Shown piece by piece: positions 43,962 to 52,383 of a stretch of 64,000 nt of DNA. The notes beneath the pieces are model-generated. The model ran no database searches and was not told the DNA's origin. It saw only the letters and a program-made list of their open reading frames with translations. Origin of the DNA: JAJXWB01 sp046349085 (GTDB lineage: Bacteria > Pseudomonadota > Alphaproteobacteria > Rhizobiales > Beijerinckiaceae); assembly GCA_046349085.1 (NCBI GenBank), contig JAXMDA010000008.1:62001-126000 (forward strand), read 5' to 3'. The translations under genes and the position numbers were made by a program. Within the stretch, counting starts at the first letter, position 1. Each line of letters begins with the position of its first letter.

Positions 43962-44327
43962 GCCGCCTCCACGGCGATGACAAAGCTTGGTTCTTGTGGT
44001 CATCGCGCCTGTCGGGAAGTCGCTCGTGTGGTCCCGCCTGTCATCCCGGACGGCGATGCAGGCAAGTTTACGCAGCCTGCATGGATTGGCTGCTGAGGCC
44101 TGATCCGGCATCCAGTCCGCGACGCCCGTATGCTGGATCCCGGCCCTGCGCTTCGCTCCGGCCGGGATGACAAGGGTGACGGACCACGGGCCTTGCCGGC
44201 ATTGCGCCGGCGTGAGCCGCGCGCCTGCGCAAGAATTGTTCGTTCTCTAAAAAGAACAGATCGGTTGACATTCCGAACGACGTCATGGCCTATGGGCCGG
44301 CGCGGGGGCGCCTGACCGGAGGCCGGG
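43962..44327. other. GSCFA-tam intergenic region
   Basis: This 366-base gap contains a family C repeat (44040-44171) with a nested palindromic insert, a small dyad GTTCT-CTAAAA-AGAAC (44242-44257) and a TTGACA at 44265-44270 that could be a -35 element for tam. No gene is supported. Confidence 0.6.
44040..44171. repeat. Palindromic intergenic repeat, family C (copy 3), with internal insert
   Basis: The ends GTCATCCCGGACGG and CGGCCGGGATGAC match copy 2, but the left arm is split by about 44 extra bases (about 44055-44098). The insert has its own inverted ends, ATGCAGGC and GCCTGCAT. The downstream part (GATCCGGCATCCAG ... CTGGATCCCGG) continues the family C structure. Confidence 0.75.
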
Positions 44328-45128
44328 ATGAACGAGACGGCGTCGGCCTTGCGGGGGCAGGGCGACTGGAATCCGGCCCTTTATCTTAAATTCGAGGGCG
44401 AACGCGCGCGCGCGGCGCGCGATCTGCTGGCGCAGGTTTCGACGGCGGCGCCTGCGCTCGGCTACGATCTCGGTTGCGGACCAGGCAACAGCACCGAGCT
44501 TCTGCGGCGGCGCTTCGCCCACGCCGAACTGATCGGCCTCGACACGTCCGAGGCCATGCTCGCTCATGCGCGCACGCGCGTGCCGGACGCGCATTTCATC
44601 CGCGAAAGCGTCGACGATTTCCGGCCCGATCATGCGCCCGATCTCATCTTTGCGAACTCGGTGCTGCAGTTCACGCCCGATCATCAGCGTCTGTGCGCGC
44701 GGCTGATGTCCTTCCTGCCGACGGGCGGCTGCCTCGCCGTGCAGATGCCCGACACGGCGCGCGAGGCGGCCCATGCGCTGATGCGCATGATCGCAGTCGA
44801 TGGCCCGTGGCGCGAGCGGCTGATGCCGGTCGTCAAGTCGCGCGCGGTCATCGCCGATGCGCAGGACTATTACGACTGGCTGAGCCCGCATTGCGCGCGC
44901 CTCGACCTCTGGCGCACGACTTACGTGCATGCGCTCGACGGCGCGCAAGGGGTCGTCGACTGGTTCGCAGGCTCGGCGCTGCGGCCCTTCCTCAATCCCC
45001 TGACCGAGAAGGAGCGAGAATCCTTTCTCGCGCTGTATCGGCGCGAGATCATCAGGGAATACGCGCCGCGCGCCGACGGCATGATCCTCCTGCCCTATCC
45101 GCGCCTGTTCATTGTCGCGGTGCGGTAG
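44328..45128 (+). CDS. tam: Trans-aconitate 2-methyltransferase
   Basis: Tam methylates trans-aconitate, a spontaneous inhibitor of aconitase, using S-adenosylmethionine. The 266-residue protein matches the family along its length: WNPALYLKFEGERARAARDLL near the N-terminus, the SAM loop YDLGCGPGNSTELL (about 45-58), GLDTSEAMLAHAR, ANSVLQFTPDH near 119, and the C-terminal LLPYPRLFIVAVR. It is transcribed alone as far as visible. A TTGACA lies about 58 bases upstream. Confidence 0.9.
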   Translation: MNETASALRGQGDWNPALYLKFEGERARAARDLLAQVSTAAPALGYDLGCGPGNSTELLRRRFAHAELIGLDTSEAMLAHARTRVPDAHFIRESVDDFRPDHAPDLIFANSVLQFTPDHQRLCARLMSFLPTGGCLAVQMPDTAREAAHALMRMIAVDGPWRERLMPVVKSRAVIADAQDYYDWLSPHCARLDLWRTTYVHALDGAQGVVDWFAGSALRPFLNPLTEKERESFLALYRREIIREYAPRADGMILLPYPRLFIVAVR

Positions 45129-45245
45129 CGCGCGCTTGCCCACCCGGGCGCGGGGGAGGGGAGTCGCGCACATGCAGCGTGCGCTGGACGTGCGAAAAGA
45201 CGGCGCTATCTGCGCCCTTGACGGGGCGCAACGGAGGAGGGTCCG

Positions 45246-45611
45246 ATGGCGGCCGCCGAATCGAACGCCGCGAGCAACCGGCTCGATTTCATCACGCTTG
45301 TCCTGGGTCTGGCATTTCTCGCCGCGCCCTGGGTTCTGGGCTACGGCGGCAATGAGCGGGCGACGGCGTCGAGCCTCGTCGCCGGGCTTGCAATTGCCGC
45401 CTGCGCGGTGATCGCGCTCGCCGAACTGCCGCATCTCTTCGAGGAGGTCGACGCGATCCTTGGCGTTATCGCCGCGGCGTCGCCGTGGATTGTCGGATTT
45501 GCGAACGTTCCCCATGCGGCGGTCGCGCATGTCGCGCTCGGCCTCGGCGTCGCCGTTCTGTCGCTCGGCGAATTGTGGTGGGAGCGTCATCACGGACATG
45601 TCGGCGCCTGA
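45246..45611 (+). CDS. SPW-repeat membrane protein
   Basis: The 121-residue protein has four hydrophobic segments arranged as two repeats, each with the SPW-type pair of helices: LAFLAAPWVLGYGG (about 22-35) and IAAASPWIVGFAN (about 74-86). This matches the SPW repeat family, small inner membrane proteins of unknown function. The Shine-Dalgarno GGAGGAGGG lies 5-6 bases before the ATG. It is 117 bases after tam and may share its transcript. Confidence 0.85.
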   Translation: MAAAESNAASNRLDFITLVLGLAFLAAPWVLGYGGNERATASSLVAGLAIAACAVIALAELPHLFEEVDAILGVIAAASPWIVGFANVPHAAVAHVALGLGVAVLSLGELWWERHHGHVGA

Positions 45612-45648
45612 AAGGCGCCGTCATATCTCGCCCGGGAATGAGCGAGGG

Positions 45649-47169
45649 CTAGGCGGCCTCGCCCGCTTCGCCCTTCAGGCCTTCGTGGCCGACCATCTTG
45701 TCGTCGGCGCCCTCGTCGAGGCCGTATTCCTTCATCTTGCGATAGAGCGTCGAGCGGCCGATGCCGAGGCGGCGCGCCATTTCCGACATCTGGCCGCGAT
45801 AATGGGCGAGCGCGAACTTGATCGCCTCCGCCTCGAGGTCGTCGAGCTTGCGCACCTCGCCGTGCTCGTCGAGCATCTTTCGCGTATTCGGGTCGCGGAC
45901 CTCGACCCGCACGATCTCGCGCTCGACCCGCGCTGCGACGGGCTGCGGCGCGGGCGCGACAGGCACGCGCACGTCGTAGCCGTCGACCTGCGCGGCGATC
46001 TGCGGAAATTCCGCGACTGTCAATTCGTCGCCATCGGACAGGACGACTGCGCGGAACAGGGCGTTCTCGAGCTGGCGCACGTTGCCTGGCCAGTCGTAGG
46101 CCGCAAGCAGCGACAGCGTCTCGGCCGTGAGGCCGCGGATCTTCTTGCCTTCCTCGGCCGCAAACCGCGCGCAGAAGCGGCGCGACAATTCGCCGATGTC
46201 GCCTTTTCGCGCACGCAGGGGCGGAATCGTGATCGGGAAGACGTTGAGGCGGTAGTAGAGGTCTTCGCGGAACTTCCCAGCCTTCACCAGTTCGATGAGA
46301 TTCTGGTTGGTCGCGGAAATCAGCCTGATGTCGACGCGCACCGGCCGCTTGGCGCCGACAGGGTCGATTTCGCCTTCCTGCAGCGCGCGCAGCAGTTTCA
46401 CCTGCGCCTCGAGCGGCAGTTCCCCGATTTCGTCCAGGAACAGCGTGCCGCCGTTGGCCTCCTGGAATTTGCCGACATGCTTGTCGATCGCGCCGGTGAA
46501 GGCGCCCTTCTCATGGCCGAACAGGATGGATTCGACGAGATTCTCGGGCAGGGCGCCGCAGTTGACGGTGACGAAGGGCCGACCCTTTCGGTCCGAGCCG
46601 CCCTGGATGGCGCGCGCGACCAGTTCCTTGCCGACGCCGGACTCGCCCTCGAGCAGGACGGGAATGGTCGATTTCGCGGCGCGTTCGCCGAGGCGGACGA
46701 TGCGCGACATCTCGTCGCCGGAAAACACCAGGTCCTTGAAGGTGAGCACGCCGGCCGCACGGCGGTTGATGCGGCGGATTTCCTCCTCCAGCGCATCGAC
46801 GCGCAGCGCGTTCTTGATCGAGAATTGCAGGCGCTCGGCGCCCACCGGCTTGACCACGAAATCATAGGCGCCGGCGCGCATGGCGGAAATGACCGCCTCG
46901 ATCGAGCCGTGCGCGGTCTGCACGATGACGGGAACGCCGATCTTGCGCTCGCGCATCCGGGCGAGCACGCCCATGCCGTCGAGATCGGGCATGACGAGAT
47001 CGAGAATCAGCAGGTCGATCGCCGGACCTTCCGCCCGCTCCAGCCGCGCGAGAGCCTGATCGCCGCTTTCGACAGTCTCGGCCTCGTAGCCGAAGCGCCG
47101 CACCATGGCCTCCAGAAGCCGGCGCTGCACGGGATCGTCGTCGGCAATCAATATGGTCGAAATCATCAA
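45649..47169 (-). CDS. Sigma-54-dependent response regulator (NtrC family), orphan
   Basis: The 506-residue protein has a receiver domain (1-120, acidic pocket ADDD, phosphoacceptor aspartate about residue 57 in LILDLVMPDLDG, lysine in VVKP), an AAA+ activator domain (about 145-380, Walker A GESGVGKE, the sigma-54-contacting GAFTGA, Walker B LFLDEIGE) and a Fis-type helix-turn-helix (about 445-482, MSEMARRLGIGRSTLYRKM). A 60-70 residue linker with RVEREIVRVEVRDP precedes the helix-turn-helix. No histidine kinase lies next to it. A near-match CtrA box (TAAA-N7-TTAA) is 57 bases upstream of its start. Confidence 0.93.
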   Translation of the reverse strand: MMISTILIADDDPVQRRLLEAMVRRFGYEAETVESGDQALARLERAEGPAIDLLILDLVMPDLDGMGVLARMRERKIGVPVIVQTAHGSIEAVISAMRAGAYDFVVKPVGAERLQFSIKNALRVDALEEEIRRINRRAAGVLTFKDLVFSGDEMSRIVRLGERAAKSTIPVLLEGESGVGKELVARAIQGGSDRKGRPFVTVNCGALPENLVESILFGHEKGAFTGAIDKHVGKFQEANGGTLFLDEIGELPLEAQVKLLRALQEGEIDPVGAKRPVRVDIRLISATNQNLIELVKAGKFREDLYYRLNVFPITIPPLRARKGDIGELSRRFCARFAAEEGKKIRGLTAETLSLLAAYDWPGNVRQLENALFRAVVLSDGDELTVAEFPQIAAQVDGYDVRVPVAPAPQPVAARVEREIVRVEVRDPNTRKMLDEHGEVRKLDDLEAEAIKFALAHYRGQMSEMARRLGIGRSTLYRKMKEYGLDEGADDKMVGHEGLKGEAGEAA

Positions 47170-47225
47170 GTCCTCTCAGGACGCTAGCCGGTCGCCTGTT
47201 GGAACGGGATGCTCGACGATTAGGG

Positions 47226-47240
47226 TAAATGCCCAATTAA
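47226..47240. promoter_or_regulatory. Near-match CtrA-type box upstream of the response regulator gene
   Basis: The site reads TAAA-N7-TTAA on the plus strand (one mismatch from the consensus), preceded by TTAGGG, as before both outer membrane protein paralogues. It is 57-71 bases before the response regulator start and about 145 bases before pepF. Confidence 0.35.
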
Positions 47241-47383
47241 TGGCCGACCGCCGATTGTCGCTTATCGGCACAATCGCCGACTCCGCGGGCGATTGCCGGT
47301 GTGATCGGCCCCGGCTTGCCGGGGGCGCGAAAGCCGGTCGGAGACCCTATATTGAAATCAAGCTGATTCTTGACGGACCGCCC

Positions 47384-49180
47384 ATGACCGCCACCGCCGA
47401 ACTCGGGCTCTTGCCCGAATGGAACCTCGCCGACCTCTACAGCGGCCTCGACAGCCCGCAATTTTCCGCCGACCTCAAGCGCGCTGAGACGGATTGTCGC
47501 GCTTTCGCCGAGAAGTGGCGCGGCAAGCTGGCCGAGGCGGCGAAGGGCGAGAAGGCGAGTTTGCGGCTGGCCGAGGCCGTGCAGGAATTCGAGGCGCTTC
47601 AGGATCTGCTGGGCCGCATCATGAGCTATGCCGGCCTCGTTTACGCCGGCAATACGACCGATCCCATCTGCGCGAAATTCTACGGCGACACGCACGAGAA
47701 GATCACCGCCTATTCGACGGACCTCCTGTTCTTCCAGCTCGAGCTCAATCGCATCGACGACGCGACGATGGACAAGGCGTCTGCGTCCGGTCCGCTCGAA
47801 CATTGGCGGCCCTGGCTGGTGGACATCCGCAAGGACAAGCCGCACGAACTCGATGATCAGATCGAGAAGCTGTTCCACGAAAAGTCGGTGACCGGGCACG
47901 GCGCATGGAACCGGCTGTTCGACGAGACGATCGCCAGCCTGCGCTTCCGTGTCGATGGCCAGGAACTGACGATCGAGCCGACGCTGTCGATGATGCAGGA
48001 CGCAAGCGAGAACGTGCGCCACAAGGCCGCGGACGCCATCGCAGCGACGCTGAAGGACAATCTGCGCATCTTTTCGCTCGTCACCAACACGCTTGCCAAG
48101 GACAAGGAGATTTCCGACCGCTGGCGCAAGTTCAGCGACGTCGCGGACTCGCGCCATCTCGCCAATCGCGTGGAGCGCGAGGTGGTGGATGCGCTGGTGG
48201 CCGCCGTGCGCGCCGCCTATCCCCGGCTCTCCCACCGCTATTACAAGCTGAAGGCCAAATGGTTCGGCAAGGACGCGCTCAACCATTGGGACCGCAACGC
48301 GCCGCTGCCGCAGGTTCCGCAGCGCATCTACACATGGAGCGACGCGCGCGAGACCGTACTGTCGGCCTATGCCGGCTTTGCGCCTGCCATGGCCGACATT
48401 GCGCGAAGATTCTTCGACGACCGCTGGATCGACGCCCCGGTGCGGCCGGGCAAGGCTCCGGGCGCCTTCGCGCATCCGACCGTGCCATCCGCGCATCCCT
48501 ATGTGTTGCTCAACTACCAGGGCAAGCCGCGCGACGTTATGACGCTCGCGCATGAACTCGGCCACGGCGTGCATCAGGTTCTGGCTGCCGGCCAGGGCGC
48601 CTTGATGGCGCAGACGCCGCTGACGCTGGCCGAAACCGCGAGCGTGTTCGGCGAGATGCTGACGTTTCGCGCGCTGCTCGCCAAGACGACCGACGTCGCG
48701 CAGCGCCGCGCGCTGCTCGCGTCCAAGGTCGAAGACATGATCAACACGGTCGTGCGCCAGATCGCCTTCTATACGTTCGAGCGGGAAGTTCACACGCGCC
48801 GCTGCGAAGGCGAACTGACGGCGGATCAATTGTGCGAAATCTGGATGGAAGTGCAGGGCGAAAGCCTGGGGCCGGCGATCAGGCTGCAACCAGGTTACGA
48901 AACCTTCTGGGCCTATATCCCGCACTTCGTGCATTCGCCGTTCTACGTCTACGCCTACGCCTTCGGCGATTGCCTGGTGAACTCGCTCTACGGCGTCTAT
49001 CGCCGCGCCGAGCACGGCTTCGTCGAGCGCTATTTCGACATGCTGAAGGCCGGCGGCGCCAAGCACCATTCCGAACTCCTGGCGCCCTTCGGGCTGGATG
49101 CGACGGATCCTGCGTTCTGGAACATCGGGCTCGGGATGATCGAGGAGCTGATTGCCGAGTTGGAGGGGATGGAGGCCTAG
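47384..49180 (+). CDS. pepF: Oligoendopeptidase F (M3 family metallopeptidase)
   Basis: PepF cleaves short peptides in the cytoplasm. From the ATG at 47384 the protein has 598 residues, standard for the alphaproteobacterial M3B type. The zinc site is HELGHGVHQ near residue 391 (HExxH) with the third ligand in LAETASVFGEM about 25 residues on. Other family blocks are LPEWNLADLYSGLDS at the start, HPYVLLNYQGKPRDVMTLAHE and the C-terminal WAYIPHFVHSPFYVYAYAFG. The frame is open 93 codons upstream, but the family begins at this ATG. Confidence 0.93.
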   Translation: MTATAELGLLPEWNLADLYSGLDSPQFSADLKRAETDCRAFAEKWRGKLAEAAKGEKASLRLAEAVQEFEALQDLLGRIMSYAGLVYAGNTTDPICAKFYGDTHEKITAYSTDLLFFQLELNRIDDATMDKASASGPLEHWRPWLVDIRKDKPHELDDQIEKLFHEKSVTGHGAWNRLFDETIASLRFRVDGQELTIEPTLSMMQDASENVRHKAADAIAATLKDNLRIFSLVTNTLAKDKEISDRWRKFSDVADSRHLANRVEREVVDALVAAVRAAYPRLSHRYYKLKAKWFGKDALNHWDRNAPLPQVPQRIYTWSDARETVLSAYAGFAPAMADIARRFFDDRWIDAPVRPGKAPGAFAHPTVPSAHPYVLLNYQGKPRDVMTLAHELGHGVHQVLAAGQGALMAQTPLTLAETASVFGEMLTFRALLAKTTDVAQRRALLASKVEDMINTVVRQIAFYTFEREVHTRRCEGELTADQLCEIWMEVQGESLGPAIRLQPGYETFWAYIPHFVHSPFYVYAYAFGDCLVNSLYGVYRRAEHGFVERYFDMLKAGGAKHHSELLAPFGLDATDPAFWNIGLGMIEELIAELEGMEA

Positions 49181-49219
49181 AGCCTCGTAACGGGGCGAAG
49201 CACTCCTTAGATTGAGGCC

Positions 49220-50569
49220 ATGACCGACCGCGAAGCCAATCGTTTTTCCGCCCGCGCCGCGCGTTACGCCCGGGTGGGCGCCAATGTCGGCGGCGTGGCG
49301 GCGCGTTTTGCCGCCCAGCAGCTCACCGGCGGCCGCACGTCCGGGCGCGACGCCACCAATGCGGCGGCGCTCGCCAAGGCGCTCGGCGGGCTCAAGGGAC
49401 CGCTGATGAAGGTCGCGCAATTGATGGCGACCATCCCGGACCTGCTGCCGCCCGAATATGCCGACGAACTCTCCAAGCTGCAGTCCGACGCGCCGCCGAT
49501 GGGCGCGGCCTTCGTCAAGCGGCGGATGCAGGCGGAGCTCGGCGCCGACTGGCAGAAGAAGTTCAAGTCCTTCGATCTCAAGCCGGCGGCGGCGGCTTCG
49601 CTGGGGCAGGTGCACAGGGCGGTTGCGCCCGACGGCGGCGCGCTCGCCTGCAAGCTGCAATATCCGGACATGAAATCGGCGGTCGAGGCCGACCTGAAGC
49701 AACTCGACATTCTGTTCGCCATCCATCGCCGGTTCGAGCCGGTGATCGACACGACCGAGGCCGCCAAGGAGATCGGCGCCCGCGTCCGCGAGGAGCTGGA
49801 TTACACGCGCGAGGCCAAGCACGCCGCGCTCTATCGCCATATGCTCGCCGGCGCGGCCAATGTGCGCACGCCGAAGGTTCGGCCGGAACTGTCGACCGAG
49901 CGGCTGCTCACCATGGACTGGCTCGACGGCGAGAAGCTGCTGACCTTCAAGACGGCGCCGCTCGAGGTGCGCAACCGCATCGGCTCCGCCATGTTCACGG
50001 CCTGGTGGCTGCCGTTCTCGCGCTTCGGCGTCATCCACGGCGATCCGCATCTCGGCAATTACAGCGTGTTCGGAAAGGGCGCGGGCATCAACTTGCTGGA
50101 TTACGGCTGCGTGAGAATCTTCCCGCCGAAATTCGTCGGCGGCGTGGTCGATCTCTATCGCGGCCTCCAGGCCGAGGATTCCGCGCGCATCGTCCATGCC
50201 TACGAGAGCTGGGGCTTCAAGGGCCTGAAGAAGGACCTGATCGAGACGCTGAACATCTGGGCGCGCTTCATTTACGGGCCGCTGCTCGAAGATCGCGTGC
50301 GCTCGGTCGCGGACGGCGTCGAGCCCGGCAGGTATGGCCGGCGCGAGGCCTTCACCGTGCATCAGGCGCTCAAGACCAAGGGGCCGGTGACGGTGCCGCG
50401 CGAGTTCGTGTTCCTCGACCGCGCGGCGGTGGGGCTTGGCGCGGTCTTCCTGCATCTGGGCGCGGAGCTGAATTATCACCGCATGTTCGAGGAGGCGCTG
50501 GGCGATTTCAGCCTGGAGGCGCTCACCGCCAATCAGGCTGGCGCGCTGGAGGCGGCCGGACTGGGGTGA
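49220..50569 (+). CDS. ABC1/UbiB-family atypical kinase
   Basis: The 449-residue protein belongs to the ABC1 (ADCK/COQ8/UbiB) family. The family hallmarks are the N-terminal KxGQ-like segment LGGLKGPLMKVAQLM (about 56-70), the alanine-rich loop AAAASLGQVHRA near 127-138, the ATP lysine in ACKLQYPDM, the EELDYTREAKH helix and the catalytic HGDPHLGNY and LLDYG. It lacks the C-terminal membrane helices of E. coli UbiB and is closer to the ADCK1-4-like bacterial branch. A role in quinone synthesis or lipid-linked ATPase activity is possible. It lies 39 bases after pepF. Confidence 0.88.
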   Translation: MTDREANRFSARAARYARVGANVGGVAARFAAQQLTGGRTSGRDATNAAALAKALGGLKGPLMKVAQLMATIPDLLPPEYADELSKLQSDAPPMGAAFVKRRMQAELGADWQKKFKSFDLKPAAAASLGQVHRAVAPDGGALACKLQYPDMKSAVEADLKQLDILFAIHRRFEPVIDTTEAAKEIGARVREELDYTREAKHAALYRHMLAGAANVRTPKVRPELSTERLLTMDWLDGEKLLTFKTAPLEVRNRIGSAMFTAWWLPFSRFGVIHGDPHLGNYSVFGKGAGINLLDYGCVRIFPPKFVGGVVDLYRGLQAEDSARIVHAYESWGFKGLKKDLIETLNIWARFIYGPLLEDRVRSVADGVEPGRYGRREAFTVHQALKTKGPVTVPREFVFLDRAAVGLGAVFLHLGAELNYHRMFEEALGDFSLEALTANQAGALEAAGLG

Positions 50570-50645
50570 CAGCCAAAGCCCCGTTGCCCGCGGCCACGCC
50601 CTCGGCTAAGACAGATCCAACGACAACCAGAACCCCGAGGAAAGC

Positions 50646-50804
50646 ATGGCGCACGAGCCCGGCAACGCGATCCAGCCCTACGGCCATCCGGACATGGATT
50701 ACGTCGAACACGAGAAGACCTACGACCTCTTCGTCAACCTCTTCAAATGGGGCACGGTGTTCTGCGTCGGCTGCGTGGTTCTGCTCGGCGTCCTGACGCT
50801 CTGA
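50646..50804 (+). CDS. aa3-type cytochrome c oxidase subunit IV (small, 52 residues)
   Basis: This short gene encodes a 52-residue protein with MDYVEHEKTYDLFVNLFKWG followed by a single membrane helix (about 34-52, CVGCVVLLGVLTL). The HEKTY and KWG block is the signature of bacterial aa3 oxidase subunit IV (COX4_pro_2). The Shine-Dalgarno is GAGGAAAGC. It is separate from any coxAB genes, but it lies beside pntAB, as in other alphaproteobacteria that I recall. A strong terminator follows. Confidence 0.85.
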   Translation: MAHEPGNAIQPYGHPDMDYVEHEKTYDLFVNLFKWGTVFCVGCVVLLGVLTL

Positions 50805-50826
50805 TTTTTTTCGCCCTGCGCGAACG

Positions 50827-50860
50827 AAAAGGCCGGCCCCGAAACGGGCCGGCCTTTTTT
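50827..50860 (+). terminator. Strong Rho-independent terminator after the oxidase subunit IV gene
   Basis: A 13-bp stem AAAAGGCCGGCCC / GGGCCGGCCTTTT with loop CGAAAC runs directly into a T-tract. The AAAA at its left side would serve the same role for leftward transcripts. Confidence 0.93.
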
Positions 50861-50878
50861 GTTGCTTGCCTGAGACGC

Positions 50879-50918
50879 CATCCCGGCCGGATCGGCCCTT
50901 CGGGCCGTCCGGGATGAC
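50879..50918. repeat. Short palindrome related to family C (copy 4), next to the pntB 3' end
   Basis: A 40-base stem-loop with CATCCCGG and CCGGGATG ends and GGCCC/GGGCC around TTCG-like CTTC resembles family C with its middle lost. It lies 9 bases after the end of pntB on the minus strand and may work as its terminator structure, although no T-run follows. Confidence 0.65.
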
Positions 50919-50927
50919 GATGCGCGG

Positions 50928-52370
50928 TTACTTGCCCTTCAGCGTGGCGACGACCTCGTCCAGCATCTTCTTGGCGTCGCCGAACAGCATCAGATTGTTG
51001 TCCTTGTAGAAGAGCGGATTGTCGATGCCGGCGTAGCCGGACGCCATCGAGCGCTTCATGACGATCGAGTGCTTGGCCTTCCAGACTTCAAGCACCGGCA
51101 TGCCGGCGATCGGGCTGCCCGGATCGTCCTGCGCGGCCGGATTGACGATGTCGTTGGCGCCGATGACCATGGCGACGTCGGTCGCCGGGAAGTCGTCGTT
51201 CAGCTCGTCCATCTCGCAGACGATGTCGTAGGGCACCTTGGCCTCGGCCAGCAGCACGTTCATGTGGCCGGGCATGCGGCCCGCGACGGGATGAATGCCG
51301 AAGCGCACGTTCATACCTTTTTCGCGCAAGATCTTCGTCATCTCGAAGACCGCGTGCTGCGCCTGCGCCACCGCCATGCCGTAGCCCGGCACGATGATGA
51401 CGCTCTTGGCTTCCGACAGCATGTCGGCCGTCTCGGCCGCGCTGACCGACTTCACGTCGCCTGCCGGCGCAGCGGCCGCGCTGGCCGCGCTGGTCGAAGT
51501 GGTGCCGAAACCGCCCGCGATCACCGAGATGAAGTTGCGGTTCATGGCGCGGCACATGATGTAGCTGAGGATCGCGCCGGACGAGCCGACCAGCGCGCCG
51601 ACGACGATCAGCAGGTCGTTCGACAGCATGAAGCCGGTCGCCGCCGCCGCCCAGCCGGAATAGGAGTTCAGCATCGAGATCACGACCGGCATGTCGGCGC
51701 CGCCGATGGCCATCACCATGTGCACGCCGAAGGCGAGCGAGATGATCGTCATGACGATCAGCGGGAACATGCCGCCGGCGATCGTCTCGGCGCCCAGGAA
51801 GAACTTGCCGAAGATGATCACCAGCACGAGGCCGGCGAGGTTGATCCAGTGGCGCGCCGGCAGCAGCAGCGGCTTGCCGTCGATGCGGCCCGACAGCTTG
51901 CCGAAGGCGATGACGGACCCGGTGAAGGTGACCGCGCCGATCAAGATGCCGATGTAGATTTCGACGAGGTGGATCGTGTGTTCGGCGTGCGTGGCAAACA
52001 CGGTGGACGTGTCGATGTAGCTCGCAAAGCCGATGGCGCAGGCGGCGAAGCCGACCAGCGAATGCATGATCGCGACGAGTTCCGGCATCTGCGTCATCTG
52101 CACGGTGCGCGCCGCATAGAGGCCGACCGCGCCGCCGACGACCATCGCCAGCAGGATGAACACATAGCCCGCGCCGATGACGATGGACTGTTCGCCTCCA
52201 TTGCCGATGGCGCGCGAACCGAAGACCGTCGCAATCACGGCGATCGCCATGCCGACGATGCCGTACCAGTTGCCGCGCTTGGCGGTCTCCGGATTGGAGA
52301 GGCCGCCGAGGCTGAGAACGAAGAGAATGGTGGCTCCGATGTAGGAGACCGTGACGAGGCTGGCAGACAT
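50928..52370 (-). CDS. pntB: NAD(P) transhydrogenase subunit beta
   Basis: PntB forms the rest of the proton channel and the NADP(H)-binding domain III of the proton-translocating transhydrogenase. The 480-residue protein has nine or so membrane helices (1-270) and domain III (about 300-480) with the Rossmann motif VPGYGMAVAQAQHAV, VAGRMPGHMNVLLAEA, DELNDDFPATDVAMVIGANDIVNPAA and VLEVWKAKHSIVMKRSM as its recognisable parts. It is 13 bases downstream of pntA on the same strand. Confidence 0.97.
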   Translation of the reverse strand: MSASLVTVSYIGATILFVLSLGGLSNPETAKRGNWYGIVGMAIAVIATVFGSRAIGNGGEQSIVIGAGYVFILLAMVVGGAVGLYAARTVQMTQMPELVAIMHSLVGFAACAIGFASYIDTSTVFATHAEHTIHLVEIYIGILIGAVTFTGSVIAFGKLSGRIDGKPLLLPARHWINLAGLVLVIIFGKFFLGAETIAGGMFPLIVMTIISLAFGVHMVMAIGGADMPVVISMLNSYSGWAAAATGFMLSNDLLIVVGALVGSSGAILSYIMCRAMNRNFISVIAGGFGTTSTSAASAAAAPAGDVKSVSAAETADMLSEAKSVIIVPGYGMAVAQAQHAVFEMTKILREKGMNVRFGIHPVAGRMPGHMNVLLAEAKVPYDIVCEMDELNDDFPATDVAMVIGANDIVNPAAQDDPGSPIAGMPVLEVWKAKHSIVMKRSMASGYAGIDNPLFYKDNNLMLFGDAKKMLDEVVATLKGK

Positions 52371-52383
52371 GTTTCCCGTCCCC

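Noticed and set aside
45172..45245. Short frame between tam and the SPW gene
   Set aside because: It runs out of frame into the SPW gene, has no ribosome-binding site and no recognisable protein character.
47237..50479. A 1080-codon minus-strand frame
   Set aside because: It lies opposite pepF and the ABC1 kinase gene, both with intact catalytic motifs, and its translation is Arg/Ala-rich low complexity without domain features.
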